From Pseudoalteromonas sp. XI10 (lineage in GTDB: Bacteria; Pseudomonadota; Gammaproteobacteria; Enterobacterales; Alteromonadaceae), in assembly GCF_001469895.1 (NCBI RefSeq), contig NZ_LOPY01000039.1, positions 225,305 through 289,304 on the forward strand: DNA of 64,000 bases, given 5' to 3'. A program made the position numbers and the translations under genes. Under the pieces are notes generated by a model that worked only from the letters and a program-made list of their open reading frames with translations, was not told where the DNA came from and did no database searches. Below, in pieces: positions 38,939-47,866 of the stretch; position 1 is the first letter of the stretch, and every line of letters begins with the position of its first letter.

Positions 38939-38954
38939 GGTAAGACGTCATACC
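38939..38954. promoter_or_regulatory. Near-palindrome upstream of the DUF1302 operon
   Basis: GGTAAGACGTCATACC matches its reverse complement at 14 of 16 positions, with a perfect GACGTC core. It lies about 45 bp upstream of the GAACGCGTTC palindrome in a non-coding region of about 300 bp, a position fit for an activator. Confidence 0.35.
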
Positions 38955-39065
38955 AGATATTTTATACACGTAAATTAACAATAGAACAAATCGAATTAAC
39001 AAAAATATAATAAATTTAGCGAATTGGGGACAGTGAAATTTAGCATTTTAGACGACAAATATTAC

Positions 39066-39092
39066 AAAAAAAGCAGCTAATGCTGCTTTTTT
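39066..39092 (-). terminator. Terminator after pepN-DUF2835
   Basis: Stem AAAGCAGC / GCTGCTTT with a 4-nt loop, A-run on the left (U-run on the minus strand). The stem overlaps the first bases of the DUF2835 stop codon. Confidence 0.9.
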
Positions 39093-39312
39093 AACTAATT
39101 TTCTCGAGTTTTAAAAACTGATTTTCAGCCGTTAATGTCAACCTAAAGCGCCCTCTTATTCCTAGCGAAGAAATAAAAGGACGCAAATGGTTAGCGTCAA
39201 AGCGAACTGTCTTACCACCATCTTCTGTGACTTGCACAGATTTATATTTACCATGATAGTAATCAAGACACTCTGAGTAACTCAGATACAAGGCAAAATA
39301 GTACTCTGTCAT
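39091..39312 (-). CDS. DUF2835 family protein
   Basis: 73-residue protein with the DUF2835 pattern: a leading YYFALYLSY segment, YYHGKYKSVQV, then VRFDANHLRPFISSLGIRGRFRL and a short C-terminus. Function unknown; small, probably cytoplasmic. Its ATG overlaps the pepN stop by 1 nt, and the terminator that ends the unit starts at its stop codon, so it is a true last gene of the nhaC-pepN direction. Confidence 0.88.
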   Translation of the reverse strand: MTEYYFALYLSYSECLDYYHGKYKSVQVTEDGGKTVRFDANHLRPFISSLGIRGRFRLTLTAENQFLKLEKIS

Positions 39313-41906
39313 TAACTTTCGAGTGCTTTCTCTACTTTTTCAAACAGATCATCACTGAGGCCGTCTAAATCAGCTAAACGTTGAAGTTGTGCTTTCATTG
39401 CCGCAGAACGATTTTCATCATAGCGTTTCCATGACATAAATGGCGTTAGCATGCGTGATGCATTTTGCGGGTTAATATCATTAAGCTTCACTAATAAGTC
39501 ACCTAATAGCTGGTACCCTTCACCATCGGCTCGATGGAATTGAGTGATATTAAAGTGGCTAAAGCTACCAACCAAAGCACGAACACGATTAGGATTACCA
39601 AAGTCAAAACTTGGGTGATCATAGAGCGCTTTAATATCACTAATACTCGTTGCTGAATCTTTCATCGCTTGCAGTGCAAACCATTTATCCATAACGAGTA
39701 CATCATGACGCCATTTAGCATCAAACTCTGTTAAAAGAGTATCACATAGTGAGTGATTTGCTTTTACTACAGCACTTAATGCAGCAAGTGCATTAGTCAT
39801 ATTATTACTGTGGGCAGACTCTTCGATAAGGCCATTAACGTCGCTGTGATTTGTTTTCGCTAAATAGTGTAAACAAAGTTGCTTAAGAGCACGCACTGCA
39901 ACGGCTGTAGCAGATGTTGAACCATCATCTTCAAGCGCGTTATAACAATTAACCAATGATTCTGTTAGGAAGTTAGCAATTTGCGATTCAAATGCATTTT
40001 GAACAGCAATAATGTCATCAACAGGGATGACGGCATATTCTGCCGCAAGAGTATCGTAGCTAGGTAGTTTTAACAGCTCAGCAATCAGTGCAAGGTCACC
40101 TTCACGATTATCAACTAATAGCTTTAATGCTGACAAGATATCATCAGATAAGCATGCTTCACCACTGGCAATCGCCGCTTTCATTTCATTAGTAAATAAG
40201 CGCTGCTGAGCATCCCAACGTGAAAAGTCACTGCGAGCAAAACGCATAATATGTAACAGATCCGCTGCAGATGTATTTTGATTAACGATGCATGGCGCAG
40301 AGAAATCTTCTAGTAGCACTGCGACTGGGCGCTGTTTAATGCCCTCGAAAACAAACTGCTGTGTTTTTTCTGTGACATTCAATACCGAATCTTGTGGCTG
40401 ATTATCAATCACAAGAGGTAGCGTCTGCCCTTCACTATCTAAAAGTTCAATAGCAAATGGAATATGCAGTAAGGCATTGTTAGGCTGATTATCAGGTGCA
40501 AACTGCTCAATGCTTAATGTGAAAGTTTGGTTTTGTTCATCATACGCTTGCTCAATATTGAGCTTAGGTGTACCCGCTTGACTATACCAGCGCTTAAATT
40601 GCGTTAAATCAATGCCAGACGCATCACTCATGGCAGCCACAAAATCATCACAAGTAACTGCTTGTCCGTCATGGCGCTCGAAATACAATGCCATACCTTG
40701 CTGGAACTTCTCTTCTCCCAGTAAGGTGTGCATCATACGAATAACTTCAGCCCCTTTGTCATACACAGTCACTGTATAAAAGTTATTCATTTCAATGACT
40801 TTTTCAGGGCGAATTGGGTGAGCCATCGGGCCTGCATCTTCACTAAATTGGTGAGTACGCATGACTTTAACCGCATCAATGCGATTAAGCGCACGTGAGC
40901 CTAAATCACTACTAAACTCTTGGTCACGGAAAACCGTTAAGCCTTCTTTTAACGACAGTTGGAACCAGTCACGGCAAGTCACACGGTTGCCGGTCCAGTT
41001 ATGGAAGTACTCGTGACCTACAATTGATTCAATCGTATGATAATCTTTGTCTGTGGCTGTTTCTTGATTAGCAAGAACACATTTAGAGTTAAAGATATTC
41101 AGGCCTTTATTTTCCATTGCACCCATGTTGAAGAAATCAACGGCAACAATCATGTAAATATCTAAATCGTATTCAAGGTTAAAACGCTCTTCATCCCATT
41201 GCATTGATTTCTTTAAAGAAGTCATGGCATGAGGCGTTTTTGATAAATTACCTTTATCAACAAACAAAGCTAATTCAACTTTTCGCCCAGACTGCGTCGT
41301 GTAATGGTCACGTAACACGTCAAAATCACCGGCGACTAATGCAAATAAGTAGCTAGGCTTTTTAAATGGGTCTTGCCATTTTACAAAATGACGACCGTCA
41401 TCTAAGTTACCTGATTCAATTTGGTTACCATTAGACAGTAAGTGAGTGTACTTTTTGTCGGCAATAATTGTGACATCAAAGCTGGCAAGTACGTCTGGGC
41501 GGTCAAGGTAATAGGTAATCTTTCTAAAACCTTCAGCTTCACATTGCGTACAGTAAGCACCACCCGACAAGTACAAACCTTCTAAAGAGGTATTCGTTTG
41601 CGGATCAATATGGTTTTCAATTTTCAGAATAAAGCTTTCAGGTAAGTTATGAATGATCAGCTTTTCATCTTCTAGCGTGTAATCATCATACGCTTTGTCA
41701 TCAACCATCAATGAAATAAGCGTTAAATCAACACCATCTAGCGCAAGATCTGCATTGCTTTCATCGGTACGATTGATTGTCATTGTTGACTGCACTGATG
41801 TTTTTAAAGGGGCTAATTCGAAACGTAAATCGATGTGTTGGATTGAAAATTGTGGGGCTTGGTAATCTTTTAAATATTGAGCTTGAGGTTTACTCGTAGC
41901 AGACAT
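39312..41906 (-). CDS. pepN: Aminopeptidase N
   Basis: M1-family zinc aminopeptidase that trims N-terminal residues from peptides. 864 residues (E. coli 870). The substrate-anchoring motif MGAMENKG and the zinc site HEYFHNW with the downstream Glu (LKEGLTVFRD) are present. The ATG at 41906 (MSATSKPQ) has GGAG 7 nt upstream; the four-codon longer version would start at TTG and overlap that site. The nhaC gene lies 41 bp upstream, with a hairpin between. Confidence 0.97.
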   Translation of the reverse strand: MSATSKPQAQYLKDYQAPQFSIQHIDLRFELAPLKTSVQSTMTINRTDESNADLALDGVDLTLISLMVDDKAYDDYTLEDEKLIIHNLPESFILKIENHIDPQTNTSLEGLYLSGGAYCTQCEAEGFRKITYYLDRPDVLASFDVTIIADKKYTHLLSNGNQIESGNLDDGRHFVKWQDPFKKPSYLFALVAGDFDVLRDHYTTQSGRKVELALFVDKGNLSKTPHAMTSLKKSMQWDEERFNLEYDLDIYMIVAVDFFNMGAMENKGLNIFNSKCVLANQETATDKDYHTIESIVGHEYFHNWTGNRVTCRDWFQLSLKEGLTVFRDQEFSSDLGSRALNRIDAVKVMRTHQFSEDAGPMAHPIRPEKVIEMNNFYTVTVYDKGAEVIRMMHTLLGEEKFQQGMALYFERHDGQAVTCDDFVAAMSDASGIDLTQFKRWYSQAGTPKLNIEQAYDEQNQTFTLSIEQFAPDNQPNNALLHIPFAIELLDSEGQTLPLVIDNQPQDSVLNVTEKTQQFVFEGIKQRPVAVLLEDFSAPCIVNQNTSAADLLHIMRFARSDFSRWDAQQRLFTNEMKAAIASGEACLSDDILSALKLLVDNREGDLALIAELLKLPSYDTLAAEYAVIPVDDIIAVQNAFESQIANFLTESLVNCYNALEDDGSTSATAVAVRALKQLCLHYLAKTNHSDVNGLIEESAHSNNMTNALAALSAVVKANHSLCDTLLTEFDAKWRHDVLVMDKWFALQAMKDSATSISDIKALYDHPSFDFGNPNRVRALVGSFSHFNITQFHRADGEGYQLLGDLLVKLNDINPQNASRMLTPFMSWKRYDENRSAAMKAQLQRLADLDGLSDDLFEKVEKALES

Positions 41907-41920
41907 TACTGACTCCAAAT

Positions 41921-41939
41921 GGCCCTGCTTAGCAGGGCC
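41921..41939. repeat. GC-rich hairpin between nhaC and pepN
   Basis: GGCCCTGCTTAGCAGGGCC is a near-perfect palindrome (9-bp arms around one base). No U-run follows on the minus strand, so it is probably an mRNA structure near the pepN ribosome binding site or a 3' stabiliser of nhaC. Confidence 0.6.
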
Positions 41940-41947
41940 TAAATAGT

Positions 41948-43429
41948 TTATTCGGCGTTAGCTTCTTGTTTAAGATGTTTTGGGGTAATACGTAAAATTT
42001 TGATACCAAAATAGGCATAAACAACCGCTAAGAATGGATTAATTAAATTAAAGAACGCGTACATTGCATAGTCAAATGGATTGATTAGTAAAACACTTTG
42101 CATATAGGCACCACAGGTATTCCAAGGAATAAGTGGGCTAGTAATTGTGCCACCATCTTCTAATGTGCGAGATAAGTTAACAGGCTTTAAACCGCGTTTT
42201 TCATATTCGTCTTTAAACATACGTCCAGGAACAACAATCGCGATATATTGGTCAGCTGCAACCGCATTGGTACCAATACACGTTGCAATCGTTGCAGTGA
42301 TAAGAGAACCCGTGCTTTTAGCAATTTTTAAGATGCTCTTAACGAACATATCAAGTAAGCCGGTTTTTTCCATGATAGCGCCAAACATCAAGGCCGTCAT
42401 AATCAGCCAAGTGGTTGTTAGCATGCCAGCCATACCACCACCGCTTAATAGTGAATCCATTTTTTCATCGCCAGTGTCAATGCTGAAACCATCGAAGAAT
42501 GTTGTCCAAACTAATTTGAAGTAACCAATTGCTTGGCCTTGTGATGCATCAATTTGACTATTAATTAAATCTGATTGAAATAACATAGCCCAAATTGCAC
42601 CTAACACCGCACCAATCGAAATAGCTGGGAAAGCTGGCATTTTACGAATTGCTAAAAACAGCAACACCACCAGTGGTACTAGCATTTCAAAACCAATATT
42701 AAAGTTTTGTTCTAATAAATTAACGATTTCATCAATACGTCCAGCTTCAGCAGAACCGCCGGCATTAAAGCCCATAAAAATAAAAATAATTAACGCAATA
42801 ATGAAGCTTGGCACTGTAGTCCAAAGCATGTGATGAATATGCTCAAATAAGTCAGCCCCTGCCACTGCTGGTGCTAAGTTCGTTGTTTCAGAAAGTGGGC
42901 TTAATTTATCACCAAAGTAGGCACCAGAAATGACAGCACCTGCCGTGACGACTTGCTCTAAACCAAGACCAGTTGCAACACCTAATAACGCCACACCGAT
43001 AGTCGCAGCTGTAGTCCAAGAGCTACCAATACTCATAGCCACAATGCCACAAATCAAACAGCTAGCGGCATAGAACCAGCTAGGATTGATAATTTGTAAG
43101 CCATAGTAAATTAGAGTGGGTACTGTGCCAGATAACAGCCAAGTACCGATTAAGGCACCCACCATTAACAGTATAATGATTGCTCCAAGGGATAAGGTGA
43201 TCCCCTCGATCATGGCTTGTTCTAGTTTCTTCCAGGTGTAACCATTTTTTAAGCCAATTAATGCCGCGGTAAATGTAGCGAATAATAAAGCGATTTGGTT
43301 AGGACCCGATGATGAGTTATCACCGAATAAATAAACAGCAGCGCCTAGTAGGCACACGAGCACAGTAATTGGAATTAAGGCATCTAAAAAACTGGCCTGT
43401 TTAATTGGCTTCTCTTCAATTGAATTCAA
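41948..43429 (-). CDS. nhaC: Na+/H+ antiporter, NhaC family
   Basis: Sodium/proton antiporter of the inner membrane, 493 residues, about 11-12 hydrophobic helices. Family-typical stretches include GTWLLSGTVPTLIYYGL, GSSWTTAATIGVA, GAYFGDKLSPLSETTNLAPA and TSPLIPWNTCGAYM. The start is TTG at 43427-43429, backed by AGGAG 8 nt upstream and by the absence of any ATG before the first conserved block. A marine habitat fits a sodium-extrusion role. Other NhaC-family members exchange organic acids, so the substrate is inferred. Confidence 0.9.
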   Translation of the reverse strand: MNSIEEKPIKQASFLDALIPITVLVCLLGAAVYLFGDNSSSGPNQIALLFATFTAALIGLKNGYTWKKLEQAMIEGITLSLGAIIILLMVGALIGTWLLSGTVPTLIYYGLQIINPSWFYAASCLICGIVAMSIGSSWTTAATIGVALLGVATGLGLEQVVTAGAVISGAYFGDKLSPLSETTNLAPAVAGADLFEHIHHMLWTTVPSFIIALIIFIFMGFNAGGSAEAGRIDEIVNLLEQNFNIGFEMLVPLVVLLFLAIRKMPAFPAISIGAVLGAIWAMLFQSDLINSQIDASQGQAIGYFKLVWTTFFDGFSIDTGDEKMDSLLSGGGMAGMLTTTWLIMTALMFGAIMEKTGLLDMFVKSILKIAKSTGSLITATIATCIGTNAVAADQYIAIVVPGRMFKDEYEKRGLKPVNLSRTLEDGGTITSPLIPWNTCGAYMQSVLLINPFDYAMYAFFNLINPFLAVVYAYFGIKILRITPKHLKQEANAE

Positions 43430-43553
43430 AAGATAGTCTCCTACACGTCTTATGTGGCGTGTTTAATTATTATTGTAAGCTTTGACGCAAAACTTCAGTG
43501 GCCTTATGCAGCCAGATTTTGTGATTATACCAATCTAACCTGTTTTAGGTAGC

Positions 43554-43578
43554 AAAAAAGGCGCTTAAGCGCCTTTTT
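43554..43578 (-). terminator. prc terminator
   Basis: Stem AAAAAGGCGC / GCGCCTTTTT with a TTAA loop; the A-run on the left gives the U-tract on the minus strand, about 30 bp after the prc stop. Confidence 0.92.
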
Positions 43579-43607
43579 ATTAATCGATATTGCTAATTAA
43601 TTGCTAA

Positions 43608-45632
43608 TTATTTCTTAGCGATACGACCATATTTTATATAATCTTGGGTGATTAATGCCGCTTCTTCTAAGAAAGGGTCTAGCTCGTCAAGGCTATCAGG
43701 TAAATCGTCAAGCTTCTCTACTGGCTTTTCACCAAGGCGAACAAGTCGTTCATTAGCACGTTCTAACGCGCGTTCTTCACCTTCGTCTTTCTCTTTTAGA
43801 CGCGTCGCTTCAACCAATGAGATAGTCTTACGGTCTTTCTCTTCTTGATAGCGCTCAATGTCAGCAAACACATAACCAAATTCAGGCTCATCTGCAATAC
43901 GCGCATCATGAAGCTTATTAACGTAAGCAATCGCTGGTTTTAGGTTATCAACCGAGTTGTACTTAGCACGTATGATGCTATCCCAAGGTAGCGCGTTGTC
44001 TTGTTGACTCTCGCCCCACTCTGATGGCTCAATTGCCGATGGGAATGACACGTCTGGGATCACACCTTTGTGCTGTGTGCTTCCGCCGTTAATTCGGTAG
44101 AATTTTGCAATGGTATACTGCACGCTACCTAATGGGTGGTCGTATAGGTCATAAGCACGGCCAAGTGGTTTGTGCTGCTGTACAGTACCCTTACCAAAGG
44201 TTTGCTCACCAATCACAATTGCACGGCCGTAATCTTGCATTGCTGCTGCAAAAATCTCTGAGGCAGATGCACTGTAGCGATCAACTAATACAGTAAGTGG
44301 GCCATCATAAAAAGTGACGCCGTCACGGTCTTTTTGCTCTTCAATACGATTATTTAGCGTATGAATTTGTACTACAGGACCTTGATCGATAAATAAGCCA
44401 GAAAGCTGAGTCGCTTCGTAAAGTGAACCGCCGCCGTTTTGACGTAAATCGATGATGATACCATCTACTTTGGCTTCTTTTAATTTTGCAATTTCAACTT
44501 TAACGTCTTGTGATAAATTGTTGTAGAAACCAGGGATTTCAATCACACCAATTTTGCTGGTTAAGTCTGAGTATTTTGCTTCGAATACTTCAGATTTAGC
44601 AGCGCGGTCTTCTAAGCGAATTTTATCACGCGTGATTTCAACCACTTTTGGTGTGCCGTGAGCATCCGCCCCTTTTAGATATTGCAGGCGAACTTTTGTC
44701 CCTTTAGGGCCTTTGATTAAATCAACTACGTCATCTAAACGCCAGCCAATCACATCAACAAATTCTTCACCTTCTTGGGCAACACCAATAATTCGGTCAT
44801 CTGCTTTAATTTGTTCAGACTTATCAGCCGGACCGCCAGGTACTAAGCTACGGATAACTGTGTAATCTTCGTCATAACTAAGTACCGCACCAATACCTTC
44901 TAATTCAAGATCCATGTCCATCTTGAATTGCTCAGCGCGACGAGGTGATAAATAAGAGGTATGCGCTTCAATGCTTCGTGCGAATGAATTCATCACGATT
45001 TGAAACGCATCTTCACTGTTCGTTTGTACTAAACGCTTTTGCGCGTTGTGGTAACGTTTGGTCAAGACTTCTTTAATGCCTTGCCAATCTTTACCAGTCA
45101 TTTTTAATCGTAAAGCATCGTATTTAACGCGCTGACGCCAAAGTTCATCAAGCTCTGCTTGGCTTGTTGCCCAATTTGCGTCTTCGCGGTCAAACAGATA
45201 CTCATCTTCTTTATCGAACTTCATTTCGTTTTCAAGTAACGATAAAGAATAGTCATAGCGTTCAAAACGACGCTTTAAACTTAAGTTAAAAATATCAAAG
45301 GCAAATCCCAATTTACCTGTCGACAATGCATTATCAAACTGGTCTTTATATTGCTCAAACGAGGCAATATCAGAGGCTAAAAACACATTTTTATTGTAGT
45401 CGAGAGATTCAATGTAACGATCAAAAACCTTCTCAGATAATTCATCGTTAAATTTAATTGGTTTGTAGTGTGCACGAGTAAATAAGTTTGTCACCCGTTT
45501 GCTTGCCGTACTATGTTGGCTTTCTTGCTTGAGTACTGGCAGGTCTTTTTCAGTCAGATTGTCTGAAGATGCCAATAATGAACCTGAAAACAGGGCAGCG
45601 ACTAACGGAATGAGCGTAAACTTTTTACTCAT
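43608..45632 (-). CDS. prc: Carboxy-terminal processing (tail-specific) protease Prc
   Basis: Periplasmic serine protease that trims C-termini, including those of peptidoglycan enzymes. 674 residues, with a signal peptide (to about LLASS), a PDZ domain (about 235-315, LELEGIGAVLSY and RSLVPGGPADKS) and the Ser/Lys catalytic pair in SASASEIFAAAMQ and TFGKGTVQQ. The C-terminal DUF3340 region follows. The ATG at 45632 has GGAG 6 nt upstream; an extension of two codons would begin at TTG within that site. It follows proQ by 27 bp, as in E. coli. Confidence 0.96.
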   Translation of the reverse strand: MSKKFTLIPLVAALFSGSLLASSDNLTEKDLPVLKQESQHSTASKRVTNLFTRAHYKPIKFNDELSEKVFDRYIESLDYNKNVFLASDIASFEQYKDQFDNALSTGKLGFAFDIFNLSLKRRFERYDYSLSLLENEMKFDKEDEYLFDREDANWATSQAELDELWRQRVKYDALRLKMTGKDWQGIKEVLTKRYHNAQKRLVQTNSEDAFQIVMNSFARSIEAHTSYLSPRRAEQFKMDMDLELEGIGAVLSYDEDYTVIRSLVPGGPADKSEQIKADDRIIGVAQEGEEFVDVIGWRLDDVVDLIKGPKGTKVRLQYLKGADAHGTPKVVEITRDKIRLEDRAAKSEVFEAKYSDLTSKIGVIEIPGFYNNLSQDVKVEIAKLKEAKVDGIIIDLRQNGGGSLYEATQLSGLFIDQGPVVQIHTLNNRIEEQKDRDGVTFYDGPLTVLVDRYSASASEIFAAAMQDYGRAIVIGEQTFGKGTVQQHKPLGRAYDLYDHPLGSVQYTIAKFYRINGGSTQHKGVIPDVSFPSAIEPSEWGESQQDNALPWDSIIRAKYNSVDNLKPAIAYVNKLHDARIADEPEFGYVFADIERYQEEKDRKTISLVEATRLKEKDEGEERALERANERLVRLGEKPVEKLDDLPDSLDELDPFLEEAALITQDYIKYGRIAKK

Positions 45633-45659
45633 ACACAACTCCTTTATTTTTTACAGCTA

Positions 45660-46310
45660 TTAAATGATATACAGGCTGTCTGCTTTGGTCTTAACTTGCA
45701 TCCCTGTTACTAACTCAACGTGAACTTCGTCTTTATTCACTTCAGTAATAACCGCGTTTACAAGTGCTTGGCCAAGTTTAACTTTAACTTTGCTATTAAC
45801 CTTGACCTCTGAGGCAGGTAAAGGTTCAACTTTTCCTGAACGTTTTGCAGGAGCAGCTTTAGCAGGCTTATTATTTACTTTAGCGCCTTTTTCGCCAGAT
45901 TTAGCGTGGTGGCCACTATTCTTTTTGTAAGATTTTGTGTCACCGTCTTTACGTGGACGTTGTGGCTTCTTACGCTTCGCCATTTTAGCGCGGCTTTCTT
46001 CTAACGCTTTTTGTGCGTGCTCAATGTGCTCTTGTTCTACTTTTTCGTCTTGATTACCATCAAGGTCGATACGGAACTCAGACTTAGTCACAGCTTCTAA
46101 ATAGCGCCAGTTTGAGGTGTACTTTCTTAGTGCTTGACGAACCTGAGTTTTACTTACTTTCTCAGAACCTTCAATACGCTCAGCGATATCTTTAAAGATA
46201 CCTACTTTTAGCGGCTGAATACCGTCTTTTTGTTTAAAACATTTTGGAAATTCTTGGTATAAGAAATCCAGTACTTCATTAATATCTTTTAGCTTGTTTG
46301 TGGTTTCCAT
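45660..46310 (-). CDS. proQ: RNA chaperone ProQ
   Basis: FinO-family RNA-binding protein acting on small RNAs and mRNA 3' ends. 216 residues: the FinO/ProQ domain in about 1-120 (EVLDFLYQEFPKCF, PLKVGIFKDI, RQALRKYTSNWRYL), a long Lys-rich linker (about 108-165), and a C-terminal Tudor-like beta domain ending in KADSLYII. It lies upstream of prc, the same order as in E. coli, and 14 bp after a small acidic-protein gene. Confidence 0.95.
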   Translation of the reverse strand: METTNKLKDINEVLDFLYQEFPKCFKQKDGIQPLKVGIFKDIAERIEGSEKVSKTQVRQALRKYTSNWRYLEAVTKSEFRIDLDGNQDEKVEQEHIEHAQKALEESRAKMAKRKKPQRPRKDGDTKSYKKNSGHHAKSGEKGAKVNNKPAKAAPAKRSGKVEPLPASEVKVNSKVKVKLGQALVNAVITEVNKDEVHVELVTGMQVKTKADSLYII

Positions 46311-46324
46311 GTTAGAACCTTTTA

Positions 46325-46603
46325 TTACATCTTTTCATCAAGTGATGAATCGACATAGTGTGTTACCCAGTCGGTCAACTCTTCGAAGTCCGCTTCAATA
46401 AGCGCTAAATCACCTCGAAGGTGTTCCCAAATACCATTTATAATTTCATCAATTGATTCACAGTCAAGGTCATCCGGTAGACGTTCCCATGCCATGTGAA
46501 TCAAGTCGTTGAGCCTTTCGGCAACAACTTCTTCTTCCCCTTCCCAATCACCAACATCTTGGATTGCAAAGAGGTAATCTTGCACATTTAGCAAATCTTT
46601 CAT
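46325..46603 (-). CDS. Small acidic protein of unknown function
   Basis: 92 residues, not recognised. It is strongly acidic, with many Asp and Glu throughout (EEEVVAERL, DDLDCESIDEI), predicted mostly helical, without signal or membrane segment. The start overlaps the msrC stop by 4 nt (ATGA), and proQ begins 14 bp downstream, so it is certainly translated in an msrC-proQ-prc operon. An acidic partner for the basic ProQ linker is imaginable, but this is speculation. Confidence 0.82.
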   Translation of the reverse strand: MKDLLNVQDYLFAIQDVGDWEGEEEVVAERLNDLIHMAWERLPDDLDCESIDEIINGIWEHLRGDLALIEADFEELTDWVTHYVDSSLDEKM

Positions 46604-47061
46604 TTTAGATTTGCCTCAAAGCATTTTACCAATGCTTCTAAACCAGCTTGATCATCAGCATCGAATCGCGCAATGCTTGGGCTGTCGATATCAAGTACAG
46701 CAAATACTTTACCGTCTTTGAAAATCGGCACAACTACTTCTGAGTTAGATGCAGCATCACAGGCAATATGACCAGCAAATGCATGCACGTCTTCAATGAG
46801 TTGTGTTTGTTGTGTTTGCGCGGCAGTTCCACATACCCCTTTACCTACTGGAATACGGATACATGCAGGATTACCTTGAAACGGCCCTAGCACTAATTCT
46901 TCAGGTGAATCCATTAAATAAAAGCCCGCCCAATTGATATCCTCTAAAGAGGTAAATAACAGCGCACTAATATTTGCCATGTTGGCAATAACATTTGATT
47001 CACCAGTGATTAGCGACTCAGTTTGTTTAACTAATGACTGGTAAAAATCTTGCTTTTGCAT
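46600..47061 (-). CDS. msrC: Free methionine-R-sulfoxide reductase (GAF domain)
   Basis: GAF-fold enzyme that reduces free methionine-R-sulfoxide. 153 residues. The three conserved cysteines are C67, C77 and C101 (PACIRIPVGKGVCGTA...HIACDAASNSE), with the same spacing as the E. coli C84/C94/C118 set. It overlaps the acidic-protein gene by 4 nt and heads the proQ-prc cluster, as in E. coli, where yebR (msrC) is also near proQ. Confidence 0.93.
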   Translation of the reverse strand: MQKQDFYQSLVKQTESLITGESNVIANMANISALLFTSLEDINWAGFYLMDSPEELVLGPFQGNPACIRIPVGKGVCGTAAQTQQTQLIEDVHAFAGHIACDAASNSEVVVPIFKDGKVFAVLDIDSPSIARFDADDQAGLEALVKCFEANLK

Positions 47062-47131
47062 ACCAAACTACTTCTTATTAAACATACAGTAGCTAAAGGT
47101 ACTCTTTGTAGACGACAAATGAAACCTTTTA

Positions 47132-47156
47132 AGGGCAAAAAAAAACATTTTGCCCT
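47132..47156 (-). terminator. Hairpin between membrane-protein gene and msrC
   Basis: Inverted repeat AGGGCAAAA / TTTTGCCCT with a 7-nt A-rich loop. On the minus strand the poly-U lies in the loop rather than after the stem, so termination is uncertain. Confidence 0.4.
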
Positions 47157-47186
47157 CAATTTCAGTCAGCTTGATTAAATATTCTG

Positions 47187-47582
47187 CTATTGATGAGAAG
47201 ATTGTGTTGTAAGGCCCTGTCTTAAACCAAATAAAAACAGTCCAGCTGCCAGAGCAGACATCACAGCATTGACTATAAAAGCCATACCAGTTGTAGCGCT
47301 AAGTAAGTAGCTGAAAATAGCGCCACCTAGTAAGCCAAGTGTCAGAACACCTGAATAATTAACCTTTGCATACTTATACATAAGTAAATAACCAGGTACC
47401 ACAAACGCTGCCATAGTAAGACCCACAATGTGGGCATTGGCGATTGCGCTAACGAATAAGTTAAAGAAAATGTTTAAACCATTTCCTTCAAGTGTAAACG
47501 CATAATAAAGGCCTAAGATACAACCGATGATCACAGGCGATAATAAAGAAAGTCCTACACTCTTTGCTAAACGATGTTTCAT
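47187..47582 (-). CDS. Small four-helix membrane protein, unknown function
   Basis: 131 residues, four likely membrane helices (about 9-27, 36-65 with a break, 78-98 and 100-120), short polar ends. No family recognised. The ATG follows AGGGAA with good spacing. It is upstream of msrC by 125 bp with a hairpin between, and stands alone between the tRNA-Ser pair and msrC. Confidence 0.75.
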   Translation of the reverse strand: MKHRLAKSVGLSLLSPVIIGCILGLYYAFTLEGNGLNIFFNLFVSAIANAHIVGLTMAAFVVPGYLLMYKYAKVNYSGVLTLGLLGGAIFSYLLSATTGMAFIVNAVMSALAAGLFLFGLRQGLTTQSSHQ

Positions 47583-47698
47583 AAATTCCCTAATGTCACA
47601 AAGATAATACGAGAAGTGTTAAGCATGGACTAACTAGTTAAAATGCGAAATATCGACAATAGTCGTAATTTGCAGAACAAATGAAAAGCACAAGAAAC

Positions 47699-47728
47699 AA
47701 AAAAGCCGCTGAATAAATTCAGCGGCTT
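47699..47728 (-). terminator. Terminator of the tRNA-Ser pair
   Basis: Perfect 12-bp stem AAGCCGCTGAAT / ATTCAGCGGCTT with a 2-nt loop, preceded on the plus strand by A6 (U-run for minus-strand transcription), 6 bp past the tRNA 3' end. Confidence 0.93.
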
Positions 47729-47734
47729 CAATGA

Positions 47735-47825
47735 TGGTGGAGAGATAGGGATTTGAACCCTAGAGGGGCTACAAACCCCTGCCGGTTTTCAAGACCGGTG
47801 CATTCGACCACTCTGCCATCTCTCC
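47735..47825 (-). tRNA. tRNA-Ser(UGA), copy 1
   Basis: 91 nt including the encoded CCA. Acceptor stem GGAGAGA / TCTCTCC, anticodon stem CCGGT / ACCGG with loop CTTGAAA (anticodon TGA), a long variable arm (AGGGGTTTGTAGCCCCT) typical of serine tRNA, and T-arm with GTTCAAATC. The discriminator base is A, not the G of E. coli tRNA-Ser. Identical in sequence to the second copy 132 bp upstream. Confidence 0.96.
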
Positions 47826-47866
47826 GAATGCAAAAAACTACCCGCTTACGCCAGTAGTAAAAATAA

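Noticed and set aside
41907..41918. A four-codon longer pepN start
   Set aside because: It would begin at TTG and cover the GGAG site that serves the internal ATG.
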